A DNA stretch of 64,000 nucleotides from an uncultured Caldilineaceae bacterium (GCA_958295915.1 OY282381.1:4300722-4364721), one strand, 5' to 3'; positions 17,203-27,063 are shown, counted from the stretch's first letter. Program-made: numbers and translations. Notes: generated from the letters alone by a model not told the origin.

Positions 17203-20166
17203 CTACGCGCGCAGTTGCGCCAGACTCTCTGCAATCCGCTCTTGTCGGGTCTGAAGCTCTTTCAGTTTGTCCCGTTCCCGCTGCACCACCCGCTCCGGCG
17301 CCTTGCTAACGAACTTTTCGTTGTTCAGCAACCCCTCGGCACGGGCGATCTGCCTTTCGATATCGGCCAGCTCCTTCCCCAGTCTTCTTCTCTCTGCCTC
17401 CAGATCCACCATACCGGTCAGCGGCAGGCAGGTGGTTATGCCGCCGGCTGCCAGCAAGATGGCTGGACCGCCGGCGTCTGTAGAATCTGACATCACGGCT
17501 CGACCGTCTTGGCCTGCGGCGCTGTCCGCTGCCCCAGCGGAAAAGACCGCGCGGCCTTGCGCAGCATCGGCCTCGACCGCAACCTGCGCTTCGTCCAGTC
17601 GGGCCAGGTTGGTGAGCAGCTCTAGATTCTCATGCACCAAAGCGCTGCTGCCGTTGACGCTGTAAGCGGATTCGTTCCCGGCAATCTGTTCCTGCCCGGG
17701 GCTGTGTTCAGGCGAGTCTACGTGGAAGGTGGCGGCGATGCGCCGTCCAGGCTCCACATTGTATTGGGCGCGAACAGTGCGGATGGCGCGCACGATCTCT
17801 TGTACGCGACCGAAGGCCTCCTCTGCAGCCGCGTCTTTGCGCTCCAGAGAACAGGGCCAGCGTTGGGTCATCAGCGCCTCTGCTCGCTCGGAAACGCCGG
17901 GCAGATGGCTCCAAATGGCCTCGGTGACGTACGGCATAAAGGGATGTAACAGCCGCAAAGATTGCTCGAGTACATACGCCAGCACCTGACAGGTGGCCCG
18001 GGCCGCCTCGCCCTGGTCGTCGCCATAGAGTCGGGGCTTGGCCGCCTCTATGTACCAGTCGCAGTATTCGCTCCACAGGAATTCGTGCAACTGGCGGCCG
18101 GCCTCCCCCAACTGCCAGCTTGCGACCAGCTGGGTCACATGGGCCTGCACGGTGTTCAACCGGCTGAGAATCCAGCGGTCGGCCAATGTCTGCTCAGAAA
18201 TAGGCGGCAGAGCAAACGTTACGCTGTGGCGCTCCTTCTCATTGCCCAGTTCGATATCCGAGGCTGTCTCCAGGTTCAATAACACGAAACGGGCCGCATT
18301 CCAGATTTTGTTAGCGAAATTGCGGTTGGCCTCGATGCGACTGATACTGAGTTTCATGTCGTTGCCCGGTGTGCTGCCGGTGAGCAGTGTAAAGCGCAAG
18401 GCGTCGTTGCCGTATCTGCTGATCAGATCCAGCGGATCGAGAGCGTTTCCCAGGCTCTTGCTCATCTTGCGCCCGTCTTCCGCCCGCACCAGCCCGTGCA
18501 AATAGACGTGCCTGAAAGGCGCTTCGCCTGTAAAATGAACTCCCAGCATAATCATCCGGGCTACCCAGAAGAAGAGAATGTCGTAGCCCGTCTCGAGAAC
18601 GCTTGTGGGATAGTAGCGGGCCAGATCCTCGGCAGAGCCTGATATGATGGCGGATTGTCCCTCAGATCCTGCCGCATCCGTTTCGCCCGGCCAACCCAAG
18701 GTGCTGAACGGCCACAATCCGCTGCTGAACCAGGTGTCCAGCACATCCGCATCCTGTTCCAGCTCCACCGTCTCGCCGTACTGTTCGATGGCCTGTTCCA
18801 GCGCTTCACTTTCGCTGCGCGCGGCGAACTGGTGGCCGTCCGGCCCGTACCAGATAGGGATGCGATGCCCCCACCACAGCTGGCGGCTGATGCACCAGTC
18901 GCGGATGTTTTCCATCCAGTGGAAGTAGTTCTTCTCGAACCGTGCCGGCACAATTTTGATGCGCCCGTTCCGCACCGCGTCGATGGCGGGTTCCGCCAGA
19001 GGCTTCATCTTCACGAACCACTGCGTGCTCTGCAATGGCTCAACAATCGTATGGCAACGCTCGCAGTGGCCCACCTCGTGGGTGTGGGCTGTTTCTCTTA
19101 TGACCAGCCCCGCGGCGCGCATATCCTCCCACAGCTTTTCTCTGGCATCGAAGCGATCCAACCCTTCATAGGGGCCAGCTTCCGGATTGAGACTGCCGTC
19201 TTCGTTCGTAATATTGATGAACGGCAGATCGTGGCGCCGGGCGATCTGGTAGTCGCTCGGGTCGTGGCCCGGAGTCACTTTCAACGCGCCGGTGCCGAAT
19301 GCCGGGTCCACATGCTCGTCAGCGATGATGGGGATCTCCCGTTCCAGCATCGGCACCACCGCCGTCCTGCCGATCAGATGGGCGTAGCGCACGTCATCCG
19401 GATGTACAGCAACTGCGGTATCGCCCAGAATCGTCTCCGGGCGGGTTGTGCTGACTTCAACATGGCCGACAGCAGCCTCTGATCGCCCCTCTATGGCCAT
19501 ATCCGCCCCCGCCGATGTCTCGCGTAGCGGATAGCGGAAGGTGTACAGCTTGCCCTCGATCGGCTCGTGCTCTACTTCCAAATCGCTGATAGCGCTTTCA
19601 CAGCGGGGGCACCAGTTCACCAGGTAGTTGCCGCGGTAGATGAGGCCGTCGTTGTACAGGCGGATGAACGCCTCCAGCACCGCATCGCTGAGACCGTCAT
19701 CCAGTGTGAAGCGTTCCCGGCTCCAGTCGCAGGAGATGCCCATGCGCCGCTGCTGACCGCTGATCTGGCCGTGATACTCGTCCTTCCAATCCCACACCTC
19801 CTGCACGAAGCGCTCCCGCCCCAGATCATGACGGGTGACGCCCCCTTCTTCCAGCTTGCGCTCCACCACATTTTGGGTGGCAATGCCAGCATGATCTGTG
19901 CCCGGCACCCACAGAGTCGGCCGACCAGCCATGCGGTGATAGCGGATCAGCATATCCTGGATCGAGCTGGTGATGAAGTGACCCAGATGGAGCGCGCCGG
20001 TAACATTTGGCGGCGGCATGGCGATGACGAACGGTGGGAGAGCCGGGTCGGCCAGACCGCTCTCGATCTGCTGCTCCGGCTGGAAGAATCCCATCGACTC
20101 CCACCATTCGTACAGCTTCTCTTCCCACTGTTGGGGCGCATAGGTTTTGGGCATTTCCTGTGTCAT
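17203..20166 (-). CDS. valS: Valyl-tRNA synthetase
   Basis: 987 residues, class I aminoacyl-tRNA synthetase. The HIGH-type motif is NVTGALHLGHF near the N-terminus, the KMSKS motif is GRKMSKSLGNALDP, and the editing domain has STTRPETILGDTAVAVHP. The C-terminal coiled coil (DLEAERRRLGKELADIERQI) is the ValS tRNA-binding arm. Charges tRNA-Val and edits threonine. Several family-foreign stretches are inserted: around TSAGADMAIEGRSEAA in the editing domain, GETDAAGSEGQSAIISGSA before the KMSKS region, and a run of small residues just before the coiled coil. No T-box motif is visible upstream. Confidence 0.96.
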   Translation of the reverse strand: MTQEMPKTYAPQQWEEKLYEWWESMGFFQPEQQIESGLADPALPPFVIAMPPPNVTGALHLGHFITSSIQDMLIRYHRMAGRPTLWVPGTDHAGIATQNVVERKLEEGGVTRHDLGRERFVQEVWDWKDEYHGQISGQQRRMGISCDWSRERFTLDDGLSDAVLEAFIRLYNDGLIYRGNYLVNWCPRCESAISDLEVEHEPIEGKLYTFRYPLRETSAGADMAIEGRSEAAVGHVEVSTTRPETILGDTAVAVHPDDVRYAHLIGRTAVVPMLEREIPIIADEHVDPAFGTGALKVTPGHDPSDYQIARRHDLPFINITNEDGSLNPEAGPYEGLDRFDAREKLWEDMRAAGLVIRETAHTHEVGHCERCHTIVEPLQSTQWFVKMKPLAEPAIDAVRNGRIKIVPARFEKNYFHWMENIRDWCISRQLWWGHRIPIWYGPDGHQFAARSESEALEQAIEQYGETVELEQDADVLDTWFSSGLWPFSTLGWPGETDAAGSEGQSAIISGSAEDLARYYPTSVLETGYDILFFWVARMIMLGVHFTGEAPFRHVYLHGLVRAEDGRKMSKSLGNALDPLDLISRYGNDALRFTLLTGSTPGNDMKLSISRIEANRNFANKIWNAARFVLLNLETASDIELGNEKERHSVTFALPPISEQTLADRWILSRLNTVQAHVTQLVASWQLGEAGRQLHEFLWSEYCDWYIEAAKPRLYGDDQGEAARATCQVLAYVLEQSLRLLHPFMPYVTEAIWSHLPGVSERAEALMTQRWPCSLERKDAAAEEAFGRVQEIVRAIRTVRAQYNVEPGRRIAATFHVDSPEHSPGQEQIAGNESAYSVNGSSALVHENLELLTNLARLDEAQVAVEADAAQGRAVFSAGAADSAAGQDGRAVMSDSTDAGGPAILLAAGGITTCLPLTGMVDLEAERRRLGKELADIERQIARAEGLLNNEKFVSKAPERVVQRERDKLKELQTRQERIAESLAQLRA

Positions 20167-20384
20167 AAGATTGTCCTAGCGCGTGCTGCGCCATAGGTGT
20201 TGCAGGTAGACCGCTGCAGTCTAAAAGTGTCGAAATGTCCGAGAAGATTTCGCATCAAGGCCCGCTCAGTTTGAATCCAATCCAAGTTCCGGTACAAATT
20301 GGTGATACTCCGAATAGCGTAGAAAGTGCAAAAAGTATAGCAGAGCGGTAAGGAGAGAGCAATCTATCGGCGTCCTGACCTGCA

Positions 20385-20431
20385 TTCGGGCTTCGCATGA
20401 TGCGCAAAATCCGCAGCGCGCGAAGCCCGAA
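20385..20431. repeat. Dispersed palindromic repeat, family G
   Basis: Perfect 12-bp arms TTCGGGCTTCGC (20385-20396) and GCGAAGCCCGAA (20420-20431) with GCAAAATCCGC in the middle. A related copy with the same middle lies inside the penicillin acylase gene at 22097-22145. It sits in the 281-bp gap between valS and that gene. Confidence 0.8.
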
Positions 20432-20447
20432 CCGTACGCCTCTCCTG

Positions 20448-23117
20448 TCATCTATCCGGATCTCCGCTCGCTTGCAAAACCAGGCGAAACTCTGTCGCTT
20501 CCTCCACCGCCGGCCGGCTCCAGGGCATTTTGTGATATGCCCCTTCCAGCCACATGGGGATCTGATCCGCATAGTTGCGGCTAACCGGATGGCCGGACTG
20601 CCCGTTGGTCGTCACGCTCTGGGCGACGTCCCAGTTCCCGACTTCGATAATCTGCCGATAGCTCGCGACCACCTGCGCCAGACCAGGAGGAAGCTCCGGC
20701 ACAAACGCGGATTGATTGGGTGTGGCGCCGTCTCCGCCAATCGGATACGGTCCCCGGTTGAAGAACCAGCCAAGGATGGGTGCGCTGCCCAGCAGGTGAT
20801 TGTAGCGGATCTGGTGCATCCGTCCCCAAGCCCACTTGCGCGGCGTCGCATTCACTTCGCGACGCAGCCGGTGCACCGACTTTTGCAGCGCCGCCTCGAT
20901 CAACTCTTCTTTCGTGCGCCGGCGGCCAGTGGAGGCATCCGCATACCAGAGCGAGTCTTCTTCGCTTTGCAACAGTTCCAGCAGGCGGGTTTCAGCCCGA
21001 TGCTTGAATCCATTGATGAGGGAAATCGGGCTGCTGCCGCCGCCCAGAAACGCCTGGGCTGTCGCGCCTAATTTCTGCCCAAAGGTCAGATCCAGCAGAT
21101 GCAGGAGCGTGTAGTGGAATACAAGCGCGGCCGCGCTCTCTTGATCCATGCGATAGCCCCAGTTCTGTAGCATGTTGACCGCTACGCGCACGTACGGGTC
21201 ATCGCTCAAGTGGTTTGTCAGCAGCGGCGTCAGAGCTTCGGCGTAGAGACTCGTCTGATCGAGTTGAATCTGCTCCATATCCCGCAGGGAGAGCCGTTTT
21301 TTCTGCCTCAACATCTCTTCGATACGCCGTGCCCGCCAGCCAGGCATCGTCTCGAAGCTGAGAATGTGTGGGTAATCGTCGCCAGTAATTTTGTTGTTGG
21401 CCGTCACGATCATGCCGGAGCGCGGGTTCAGTAGCCGCGGCAGCTCGTCATCGGGGATCAGCCCGCGCCATTCGTAATCGCTGCTCCAACCGGGCGCGGG
21501 GACCAGACCAAGGCCGTTGCGGCGCAAGGGAATGGCGCCGGCCAGGCGGTAGGCGATAGTGCCTTCCCGGTCAGCGAAGACGAAGGTTTGGGCAGGCGCG
21601 CTCCAGTCAACCAGCGCCGCGTCGAACTCCTGCCAGTTTCGCGCCCGGTTCATCTGCAGGATGGCGCGTATCAGTTGCCCTGGCTGATGCCCGACCCAGC
21701 GCAGCGCCAGAGGCGTGGCCGGCAGAAAATCCTTTGAGAAACCGGTAAGCAGTCCGCTCAGCAGAGGGCCGTGGCGGGTGATAACCACCTCCTCCACATG
21801 GGGACGAGCGCGGTTACGCAGGTAGATCTCCTCCCGAAGAACCGTTGCCTCCTCCCATTTGCCGTCATATTCAAAGCGCGGCGCGGGATCTACGCCGCTG
21901 CCATCGGCATCGTTGGGCGTGTCCCTGTGGGCGTCCACGAGGGACGCCCCTGCCAGCCGGACATTCTCCGGATGGGGCCGCTCGATGTACAGATCCTGCA
22001 CGTCCGGCAAGGCGTTCGTCATCCCCCAGGCGATCTGCTCATTGTGACCGATAATGATACCCGGCACGCCGGCCCAAGAGGCGCCGCTGACATCAATGTC
22101 AGGCTTCGCGCAATGTGCAAAATCCGCGGCGCGCTCAGCCTGACAGTCGAGAGTGCGCGCGGCAGAGGGGCCGGTGTCTTGGCCGGCCTGCTCGTGTGGG
22201 CGTCCACGAGAACAGGTCAGGCGCATCTCATACCAGACGCCGGGCATCGACAGAGCCAAGTGGGGATCGTTGCACAGAATCGTGCGTCCGCTGGTGGTTT
22301 TCTCCCCGGCCACCACCCAGGCGTTGCTGCCCTGGCCCATCTCCTGATGGCCGAGCCAACCCTTCATCTGCGCGTGTTCATGCAGCAGCAGCCCCGCTGT
22401 ATGTAGCATCTGCAGGGACTCTGCGCTGCCCACGCCCTCCGACACAACCGGGTTGTTCGCTGGGTAGTCTGGTTCCAGATCCGCCGCCAGTGTCGGCTCC
22501 AGTTTGCCCGCTATCTGCAAGCGAATCAGTTCACTCTCCCAGTTGACGCTCCGATTCCAGGCCATCATCTTGCTGAAAGCCACGACATCCACAGGATGCC
22601 ACTCTTCCGGCTGGCGACGGAGCAGATTGAACTCCGCAGCCAGCCGGCCCGGGCGACTACGGATATAGGCGTTGATGCCTTGGCAATATTGGCGCAGCGT
22701 CGCCAGGGTCGGCTCGTCCATGACTGCCAATTCTGCTTGCGCGGCCCGTCGAAATCCAACGATGCGGCTGAAGCGGTCGACGTCCAGAGCCGGCGCGCCG
22801 AATAACTCCGCCAGCCGTCCATGGGCGATGCGGCGGTTCTGCTCCATCTGCCATAGCCGCTCCTGAGCGTGGACGAAGCCCTGGGCCCGCCACAGGTCCG
22901 CGTCGGTCTGGGCGTAAATATGGGGGATGCCATGTTTGTCCCGCAGGATCTCCACAGCCGCGTCCAGTTCATCCAATGTCAGTTCGCCTTCAAGTTGGGG
23001 CGCGGCCCTCTGTATCAGCCACCAGTAGATGTAGATGATCAGCCCACCGACCAGTAAGATGATAATGAACAGAGTGACGAGGGCCAGGATAGCGGTTTGT
23101 AGGGTCATCGGCTTCAA
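20448..23117 (-). CDS. Penicillin acylase family N-terminal-nucleophile hydrolase with repeat-derived inserts
   Basis: 889 residues. An N-terminal membrane anchor (about 10-34) is followed by VEILRDKHGIPHIYAQTDADLW, the family's opening. The nucleophile is the serine of GQGSNAWVV near residue 265, where autoproteolysis splits alpha and beta chains. Later family motifs are GVPGIIIGHNEQIAWGMTN and GMIVTANNKITGDDYP. The family hydrolyses amide bonds (beta-lactams, N-acyl homoserine lactones and others); substrate unknown. Residues about 303-339 and 389-400 have no counterpart in the family pattern and are encoded by palindromic repeats of families G and H kept in frame. Confidence 0.9.
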   Translation of the reverse strand: MKPMTLQTAILALVTLFIIILLVGGLIIYIYWWLIQRAAPQLEGELTLDELDAAVEILRDKHGIPHIYAQTDADLWRAQGFVHAQERLWQMEQNRRIAHGRLAELFGAPALDVDRFSRIVGFRRAAQAELAVMDEPTLATLRQYCQGINAYIRSRPGRLAAEFNLLRRQPEEWHPVDVVAFSKMMAWNRSVNWESELIRLQIAGKLEPTLAADLEPDYPANNPVVSEGVGSAESLQMLHTAGLLLHEHAQMKGWLGHQEMGQGSNAWVVAGEKTTSGRTILCNDPHLALSMPGVWYEMRLTCSRGRPHEQAGQDTGPSAARTLDCQAERAADFAHCAKPDIDVSGASWAGVPGIIIGHNEQIAWGMTNALPDVQDLYIERPHPENVRLAGASLVDAHRDTPNDADGSGVDPAPRFEYDGKWEEATVLREEIYLRNRARPHVEEVVITRHGPLLSGLLTGFSKDFLPATPLALRWVGHQPGQLIRAILQMNRARNWQEFDAALVDWSAPAQTFVFADREGTIAYRLAGAIPLRRNGLGLVPAPGWSSDYEWRGLIPDDELPRLLNPRSGMIVTANNKITGDDYPHILSFETMPGWRARRIEEMLRQKKRLSLRDMEQIQLDQTSLYAEALTPLLTNHLSDDPYVRVAVNMLQNWGYRMDQESAAALVFHYTLLHLLDLTFGQKLGATAQAFLGGGSSPISLINGFKHRAETRLLELLQSEEDSLWYADASTGRRRTKEELIEAALQKSVHRLRREVNATPRKWAWGRMHQIRYNHLLGSAPILGWFFNRGPYPIGGDGATPNQSAFVPELPPGLAQVVASYRQIIEVGNWDVAQSVTTNGQSGHPVSRNYADQIPMWLEGAYHKMPWSRPAVEEATEFRLVLQASGDPDR
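21917..21949. repeat. Family H repeat inside the acylase coding sequence
   Basis: Contains TGTCCCTGTGGGCGTCCAC, which occurs reverse-complemented at 61194-61217 between genes. Here it is read in frame as part of GASLVDAHRDT. Confidence 0.75.
22097..22145. repeat. Family G palindrome inside the acylase coding sequence
   Basis: Arms TGTCAGGCT and AGCCTGACA (9 bp, perfect) enclose GCAAAATCCGC, the same centre as the intergenic copy at 20385-20431. A partial family H element (GTGGGCGTCCACGAG, 22195-22209) lies beside it; together they encode the 37-residue insert. Confidence 0.8.
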
Positions 23118-23119
23118 TT

Positions 23120-23185
23120 TCAGTAAACTGCAGTGGTTAGTGGTCAGTAGTTGCAGTATACTAGCTACTGGTCACTGGCCACCAA
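23120..23185. repeat. Family A repeats between divergent genes
   Basis: CTGCAGTGGTTAGTGGTCAG followed by CTACTGGTCACTGGCC, typical family A pieces. They fill the gap between the acylase and queA start regions, so any promoters for both must overlap them. Confidence 0.6.
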
Positions 23186-23206
23186 TGATTGCATAGATGG
23201 CGCTTC

Positions 23207-24292
23207 ATGCGAACGAATCTTTTCAATTACAATCTTCCGGCCTCCTTCATCGCCCAGCAGCCGGCCGATCCGCGCGACAGCAGCCGCTTGCTTGTGTTGG
23301 AACGAGCATCGGGCCGCATCGAACACCGTGCCTTTGGCGAGATCGGCGCCTGTCTGCGGCCCGGTGATCTGCTCGTCGCCAATGACAGCCGCGTGATCCC
23401 GGCCCGTTTGCGCGGCCGTAAGCCGACCGGCGCCGTGGTGGAGATCTTCCTCTTGCGCCAGTTGGACGCCAGTGGCAGCGAGTGGAGCTGTCTCGTACGC
23501 GGGCGCGGTCTGCAGCCCGGCGCTACGGTGATTCTGGATGCCCGTTCCATTCAGGCAGAAATCGTGGCAATGGCCGAGGGCGGCATGCGCACAGTGCGTT
23601 TTGCCGAGCCGATTCAGACGCATCTGCACGAATTGGGCGAGATTCCACTGCCGCCCTATATCCGGAACTTCGCCGGCGACCGCGGACGCTATCAAACTGT
23701 CTACAGCCGTTCCGCAGGAAGCGTCGCTGCGCCGACCGCAGGCCTGCACTTCACGACGGAGCTGCTGCGGGTCCTGCGCGGCCAAGGCATCGGCTGGGAG
23801 ACGATAACCCTGCACGTGGGGCTGGACACCTTCGGCCCGGTAACGGCAGAGAGGGTGGAGGAGCACCGGATTCATCGGGAATGGGCGCATCTGTCGGCCC
23901 CATCCGCGCGCGCTATCAGGGCGGCCACAGCTCAGGGCGGCCGGATTGTGGCCGTAGGCACGACAACCACCCGCGCCTTGGAGTTCGCCGCCACCACAGC
24001 GCAGAAGATCGAACCCTACGGCAGCGAGGCGCCCCCCGGGCGAGTAGCGGCTTTCGCCGCTGCGGTCGATCTGTTCATCTATCCCGGCTATCGCTTTCGG
24101 GCTGTGGATGCCCTGTTGACGAACTTTCATCTGCCCCGTTCCTCTCTGCTGATGCTGGTCAGCGCCTTTGTGGGGCAGGCCCATCCACAGCAGCCGGACA
24201 CAGGTCGTCAGATGCTTCTGCATACCTATGAGGTGGCGAAGGCAGAGGGATATCGCTTCTTCAGCTTTGGGGATGCGATGCTGATCCGCTAG
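23207..24292 (+). CDS. queA: S-adenosylmethionine:tRNA ribosyltransferase-isomerase QueA
   Basis: 361 residues beginning MRTNLFNYNLPASFIAQ, as QueA proteins do. Family motifs include RDSSRLLVL, LVANDSRVIPARLRGRK, LPPYI, YQTVYSR and AAPTAGLHFT. It transfers the ribosyl part of S-adenosylmethionine to preQ1 in tRNA to make epoxyqueuosine. The frame is open from 23189, but the ATG at 23207 fits the family start. The rest of the queuosine pathway is not in this window. Confidence 0.96.
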   Translation: MRTNLFNYNLPASFIAQQPADPRDSSRLLVLERASGRIEHRAFGEIGACLRPGDLLVANDSRVIPARLRGRKPTGAVVEIFLLRQLDASGSEWSCLVRGRGLQPGATVILDARSIQAEIVAMAEGGMRTVRFAEPIQTHLHELGEIPLPPYIRNFAGDRGRYQTVYSRSAGSVAAPTAGLHFTTELLRVLRGQGIGWETITLHVGLDTFGPVTAERVEEHRIHREWAHLSAPSARAIRAATAQGGRIVAVGTTTTRALEFAATTAQKIEPYGSEAPPGRVAAFAAAVDLFIYPGYRFRAVDALLTNFHLPRSSLLMLVSAFVGQAHPQQPDTGRQMLLHTYEVAKAEGYRFFSFGDAMLIR

Positions 24293-24299
24293 TAGGGGC

Positions 24300-24457
24300 A
24301 TAAACCAGTGGCTAGTGGCCAGAAACTGCAATTTGTAGTTGTGAGTTGCCAGCTGTCCTTGCGTCCTTGCGCCTTTGTGTTAAAAAGATAGCCAGAAACT
24401 GCAGTTTGTAGTTATGAGTTGCCGGCCGTCCTTGCGCCTTTGCGTTAAAAAGATGGT
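24300..24457. repeat. Family A/B composite repeat, tandemly duplicated (73-bp period)
   Basis: Copy one 24319-24391 and copy two 24392-24457 share CCAGAAACTGCA, GAGTTGCC and CCTTGCGCCTTTG, ending GTTAAAAAGAT. The second lacks about 8 bases (GCGTCCTT). A family A piece (CAGTGGCTAGTGG) precedes them. They fill the gap between convergent queA and pyrD. Confidence 0.75.
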
Positions 24458-24479
24458 TGCAGTTACTCGAAACGAAAAA

Positions 24480-25484
24480 CTAACCACCTTCTACGGACCC
24501 CTGGGGTACCGGTGGCGTAGACGGCGAGTCGCTATACAACAGCTCCCTGTGCGCCCGATTGTGGAGATCAGCGATGCGGGGAATGTGATGGGTAGCCATC
24601 CATTCCTGCAGTTCGGCGCAGATCGTCTGAATGGCGGCCGCTCCCCGCAGGTAGATGGCGCTGCCAATGCCGACGACCGTCGCGCCCGCCATGAGCATCT
24701 CTACCGCGTCCTGGCCGTTGGTAACGCCGCCGGTGCCGATAATCGGTGTTCGTGGGCAGGCTTTGCGAGCATCGTAAACGGCTTTGAGGGCAATCGGCTT
24801 CAGGGCTGGCCCACTGATGCCGCCGCTGCGGTTGGCGAGGACCGGCTGACCGCTGTACGGGTCGAGAATTAATCCCGGCATTGTGTTGATGGCGCAGAGA
24901 GCGTCCGCGCCGGCATGCACCACCGCCTGGGCGATGCGCCCGATGCTGGGCGCGTTCGGGGCCAGCTTGACGATCACCGCGATGTCTTGGCCGGCAACGG
25001 CCTCCTTCACCTGAGCGGTGACAGCGGCCGCCGCCTCCGCATTGGCGGCAAAGGGTTCGCCGAATTCACTGTCCACGTTCGGGCAGGAGATGTTCACCTC
25101 GATGAAGTCGGGCCGGGCCCGGGCAATGCTGCGGGCTACGTCGCCAAACTCGGCGGCCGTGCCGGCAAAAATGCTGGCGATGACGGCAATGCCGCGTGGT
25201 TGCAAGCGCGCTTTGGCCTCCTGCAACAGCCCTACCTCCTCCTCCACGCCAGGATTCGCCAGCCCAATGGCGTTGATGAGGCCGCCGCCCCAGTCCACGC
25301 AGGAGGGGTTGACATGACCGCTGCGAGGGGTCGGCCCACAGCTCTTGGCCGTTACCGCGCCGCAGCCGGCCGTCGCGGCCCGCTCCAGCAAACTGACCGT
25401 TGTGCCCCATATGCCGCTCGCCAGCACAAGAGGCGTGGACAGTTCACAATCCAGGAAGGTGACCGACAGCTCACTATGATTCAT
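24480..25484 (-). CDS. pyrD: Dihydroorotate dehydrogenase, class 1
   Basis: 334 residues. [19 protein letters not shown], the catalytic cysteine C134 in [14 protein letters not shown] and the FMN phosphate site [19 protein letters not shown] match class 1B enzymes; K47 in TAKSCGP contacts FMN. It oxidises dihydroorotate to orotate in pyrimidine synthesis. It lies 17 bp downstream of the pyrF-pyrE fusion gene, so orotate made by PyrD would feed straight into the fused enzyme. A class 1B enzyme would need a PyrK electron-transfer subunit, which is not seen here. Confidence 0.93.
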   Translation of the reverse strand: MNHSELSVTFLDCELSTPLVLASGIWGTTVSLLERAATAGCGAVTAKSCGPTPRSGHVNPSCVDWGGGLINAIGLANPGVEEEVGLLQEAKARLQPRGIAVIASIFAGTAAEFGDVARSIARARPDFIEVNISCPNVDSEFGEPFAANAEAAAAVTAQVKEAVAGQDIAVIVKLAPNAPSIGRIAQAVVHAGADALCAINTMPGLILDPYSGQPVLANRSGGISGPALKPIALKAVYDARKACPRTPIIGTGGVTNGQDAVEMLMAGATVVGIGSAIYLRGAAAIQTICAELQEWMATHHIPRIADLHNRAHRELLYSDSPSTPPVPQGSVEGG

Positions 25485-25496
25485 CAGAATGTAAGT

Positions 25497-25530
25497 AGGA
25501 ATTACGAATTGGGCAGTTCATTCGTAATTG
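25497..25530. repeat. Palindromic repeat, family F (AATTACGAAT...ATTCGTAATT)
   Basis: Perfect 10-bp arms around TGGGCAGTTC. It supplies the last codons (ITNELPNS) and stop of the upstream pyrFE gene, read on the minus strand. A near-identical copy is at 63107-63138. Confidence 0.8.
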
Positions 25531-26998
25531 GTTTCGACGCCAACACTTCCTGACGCATCTCTTCAGAAATATAGCCTGTCGTCGCCAGCGCATCCAATAC
25601 TTCCTCCAGAACCAGGACACTGTGAACGCGGATGCCGATCTCTTGCAGATTCTCGACGCCACCCTGCTGTCTGTCCAGCAGTACGACCGCCTCCTCGACT
25701 ACCAGCCCAGCTGCACGGAGCATCTCGACGGAACTGACGATGCTGCCGCCGCTGGTGACAACATCCTCGATAATAACGACCCGCTCTCCCGGCTGCCAAT
25801 GTCCTTCAATATGTTTGCCCAGTCCGTGACGTTTGCGCTCTTTGCGAGTATAGATCAGAGGGATACCACTTGCCAGAGAGACCGCCGCGCCAATGGGCAA
25901 GGCTGCGTAGGGGATACCGGCGATGCGGTCACACGCCAGGGCGTCCAGCGCCTTTGCATAGACCCCTGCCGCCATCTGCAGCAATGCAGGCTGGCTGACA
26001 AGCAGGCGCAGATCCACGTACAGCGGTGAGCGTTTGCCGCTGGCCAGGATGAAATCGCCGAACTGTAACGCATTCAATTTTGCCAGACCGACGATCAGTT
26101 CTTTCAGGGTATGAGCAGAGAGAAGCGCGCTGTTTCTCGCTGCTCGCTCCTCACTACCCTTCGGGGGCCGCCTGCCCTGGGCAACCACAAAGGACGCCCC
26201 TACCGTCTGGGCCCGGTTGATGCGATCCCGCAAATCCGCCGCCGCCTGCCGGGGATCTTCCGCCTGGGTGATGCTTCGGGTGGCAGAGATGAGCAGGCCC
26301 AATCCGTCGCCGCGCAGTCCGGCTGCCAACGTCCCTTCCAGATCGCCTCCCTGCGCGCCAATGCCCGGCGCCAGCAACCACGCCTCGGACGCCACAGCTC
26401 GCGCATCGGCCAGAGCCTGGGGATAGGTAGCCCCGACCACCAGCCCCACGGCCGGCGACCAGCTTACCGCCTCCTTCGCCACCTCCACGAAGAGGGAACG
26501 CTCCGCGCTGACAGACAGCCTTTGAAACCTGCCGGCGCTGGGGTTAGAGGTGTGACAAAGCACAAACAACCCTTTGCCCTCATAGGCAGCGAAAGGCGCG
26601 ATGCTGTCCTCTCCCAGATAGGGGCTGAGAGTGACCGCATCGACGCCGAGTTCATCGAAGCAGGCGCGCGCGTAGGCCGCGGCGCTGGACCCAATGTCAC
26701 CCCGTTTGGCATCCAGGAGCACGGGAATGTCCGCAGGGATGGCGGCGATAGTTTCCCGCAGAAGGGTCAGCCCCGCCAGACCCAGAGCCTCGTAAAAGGC
26801 GATATTGGGCTTGTAACAGCAGACCAGATCCGAAGTGGCTTCGATGACCGCCCGGTTCCAGCGCAACAGTGCGTCGTAATCATCCTGATCCCTTGTGTGG
26901 AAGCGTGTAGGACAGACCTCCGGCGTTGGGTCCAATCCGACACACAGCAACGTGTTGTTGCGACGAGCGGCCGCTTCCAACTGCGCATAAAAAGACAT
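25502..26998 (-). CDS. Bifunctional orotidine-5'-phosphate decarboxylase - orotate phosphoribosyltransferase (PyrF-PyrE fusion)
   Basis: 498 residues. Residues 1-265 are PyrF of the long bacterial/mycobacterial type, with the catalytic D96-x-K98-x-x-D101 in [12 protein letters not shown]. Residues 297-498 are PyrE, with the PRPP-binding loop [13 protein letters not shown] and the [13 protein letters not shown] opening. Together they turn orotate into OMP and OMP into UMP. Residues 266-296 between the two domains correspond exactly to two adjacent palindromic repeats (families H and E) read through in frame; PyrF of this type normally stops shortly after LRDRINRA. Start at 26998 is supported by AAGGGGG upstream. 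The C-terminus comes from a family F repeat. Confidence 0.94.
   Translation of the reverse strand: MSFYAQLEAAARRNNTLLCVGLDPTPEVCPTRFHTRDQDDYDALLRWNRAVIEATSDLVCCYKPNIAFYEALGLAGLTLLRETIAAIPADIPVLLDAKRGDIGSSAAAYARACFDELGVDAVTLSPYLGEDSIAPFAAYEGKGLFVLCHTSNPSAGRFQRLSVSAERSLFVEVAKEAVSWSPAVGLVVGATYPQALADARAVASEAWLLAPGIGAQGGDLEGTLAAGLRGDGLGLLISATRSITQAEDPRQAAADLRDRINRAQTVGASFVVAQGRRPPKGSEERAARNSALLSAHTLKELIVGLAKLNALQFGDFILASGKRSPLYVDLRLLVSQPALLQMAAGVYAKALDALACDRIAGIPYAALPIGAAVSLASGIPLIYTRKERKRHGLGKHIEGHWQPGERVVIIEDVVTSGGSIVSSVEMLRAAGLVVEEAVVLLDRQQGGVENLQEIGIRVHSVLVLEEVLDALATTGYISEEMRQEVLASKPITNELPNS
26115..26159. repeat. Family E repeat forming part of the PyrF-PyrE linker
   Basis: On the minus strand GTAGTGAGGAGCGAG and CTTCTCTCTGCTC match the copies at 13213 and 61936. 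It encodes [14 protein letters not shown]. Confidence 0.82.
26179..26205. repeat. Family H repeat forming part of the PyrF-PyrE linker
   Basis: GGGCAACCACAAAGGACGCC with inverted ends GGGC and GCCC, nearly identical to 63834-63859 in an intergenic gap. It encodes VGASFVVAQ in the fusion protein. Confidence 0.82.
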
Positions 26999-27063
26999 GC
27001 AGCCCCCTTCTGTGGCCAAGTAAGAACCGTTCAATATTCGTAAACTGACCACCAGCCACTGAT

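Noticed and set aside
20167-20447. Possible T-box riboswitch upstream of valS
   Set aside because: No T-box core (TGGGTGG-ACCGCG type) or specifier structure could be seen on the minus strand; only a family G palindrome is present.
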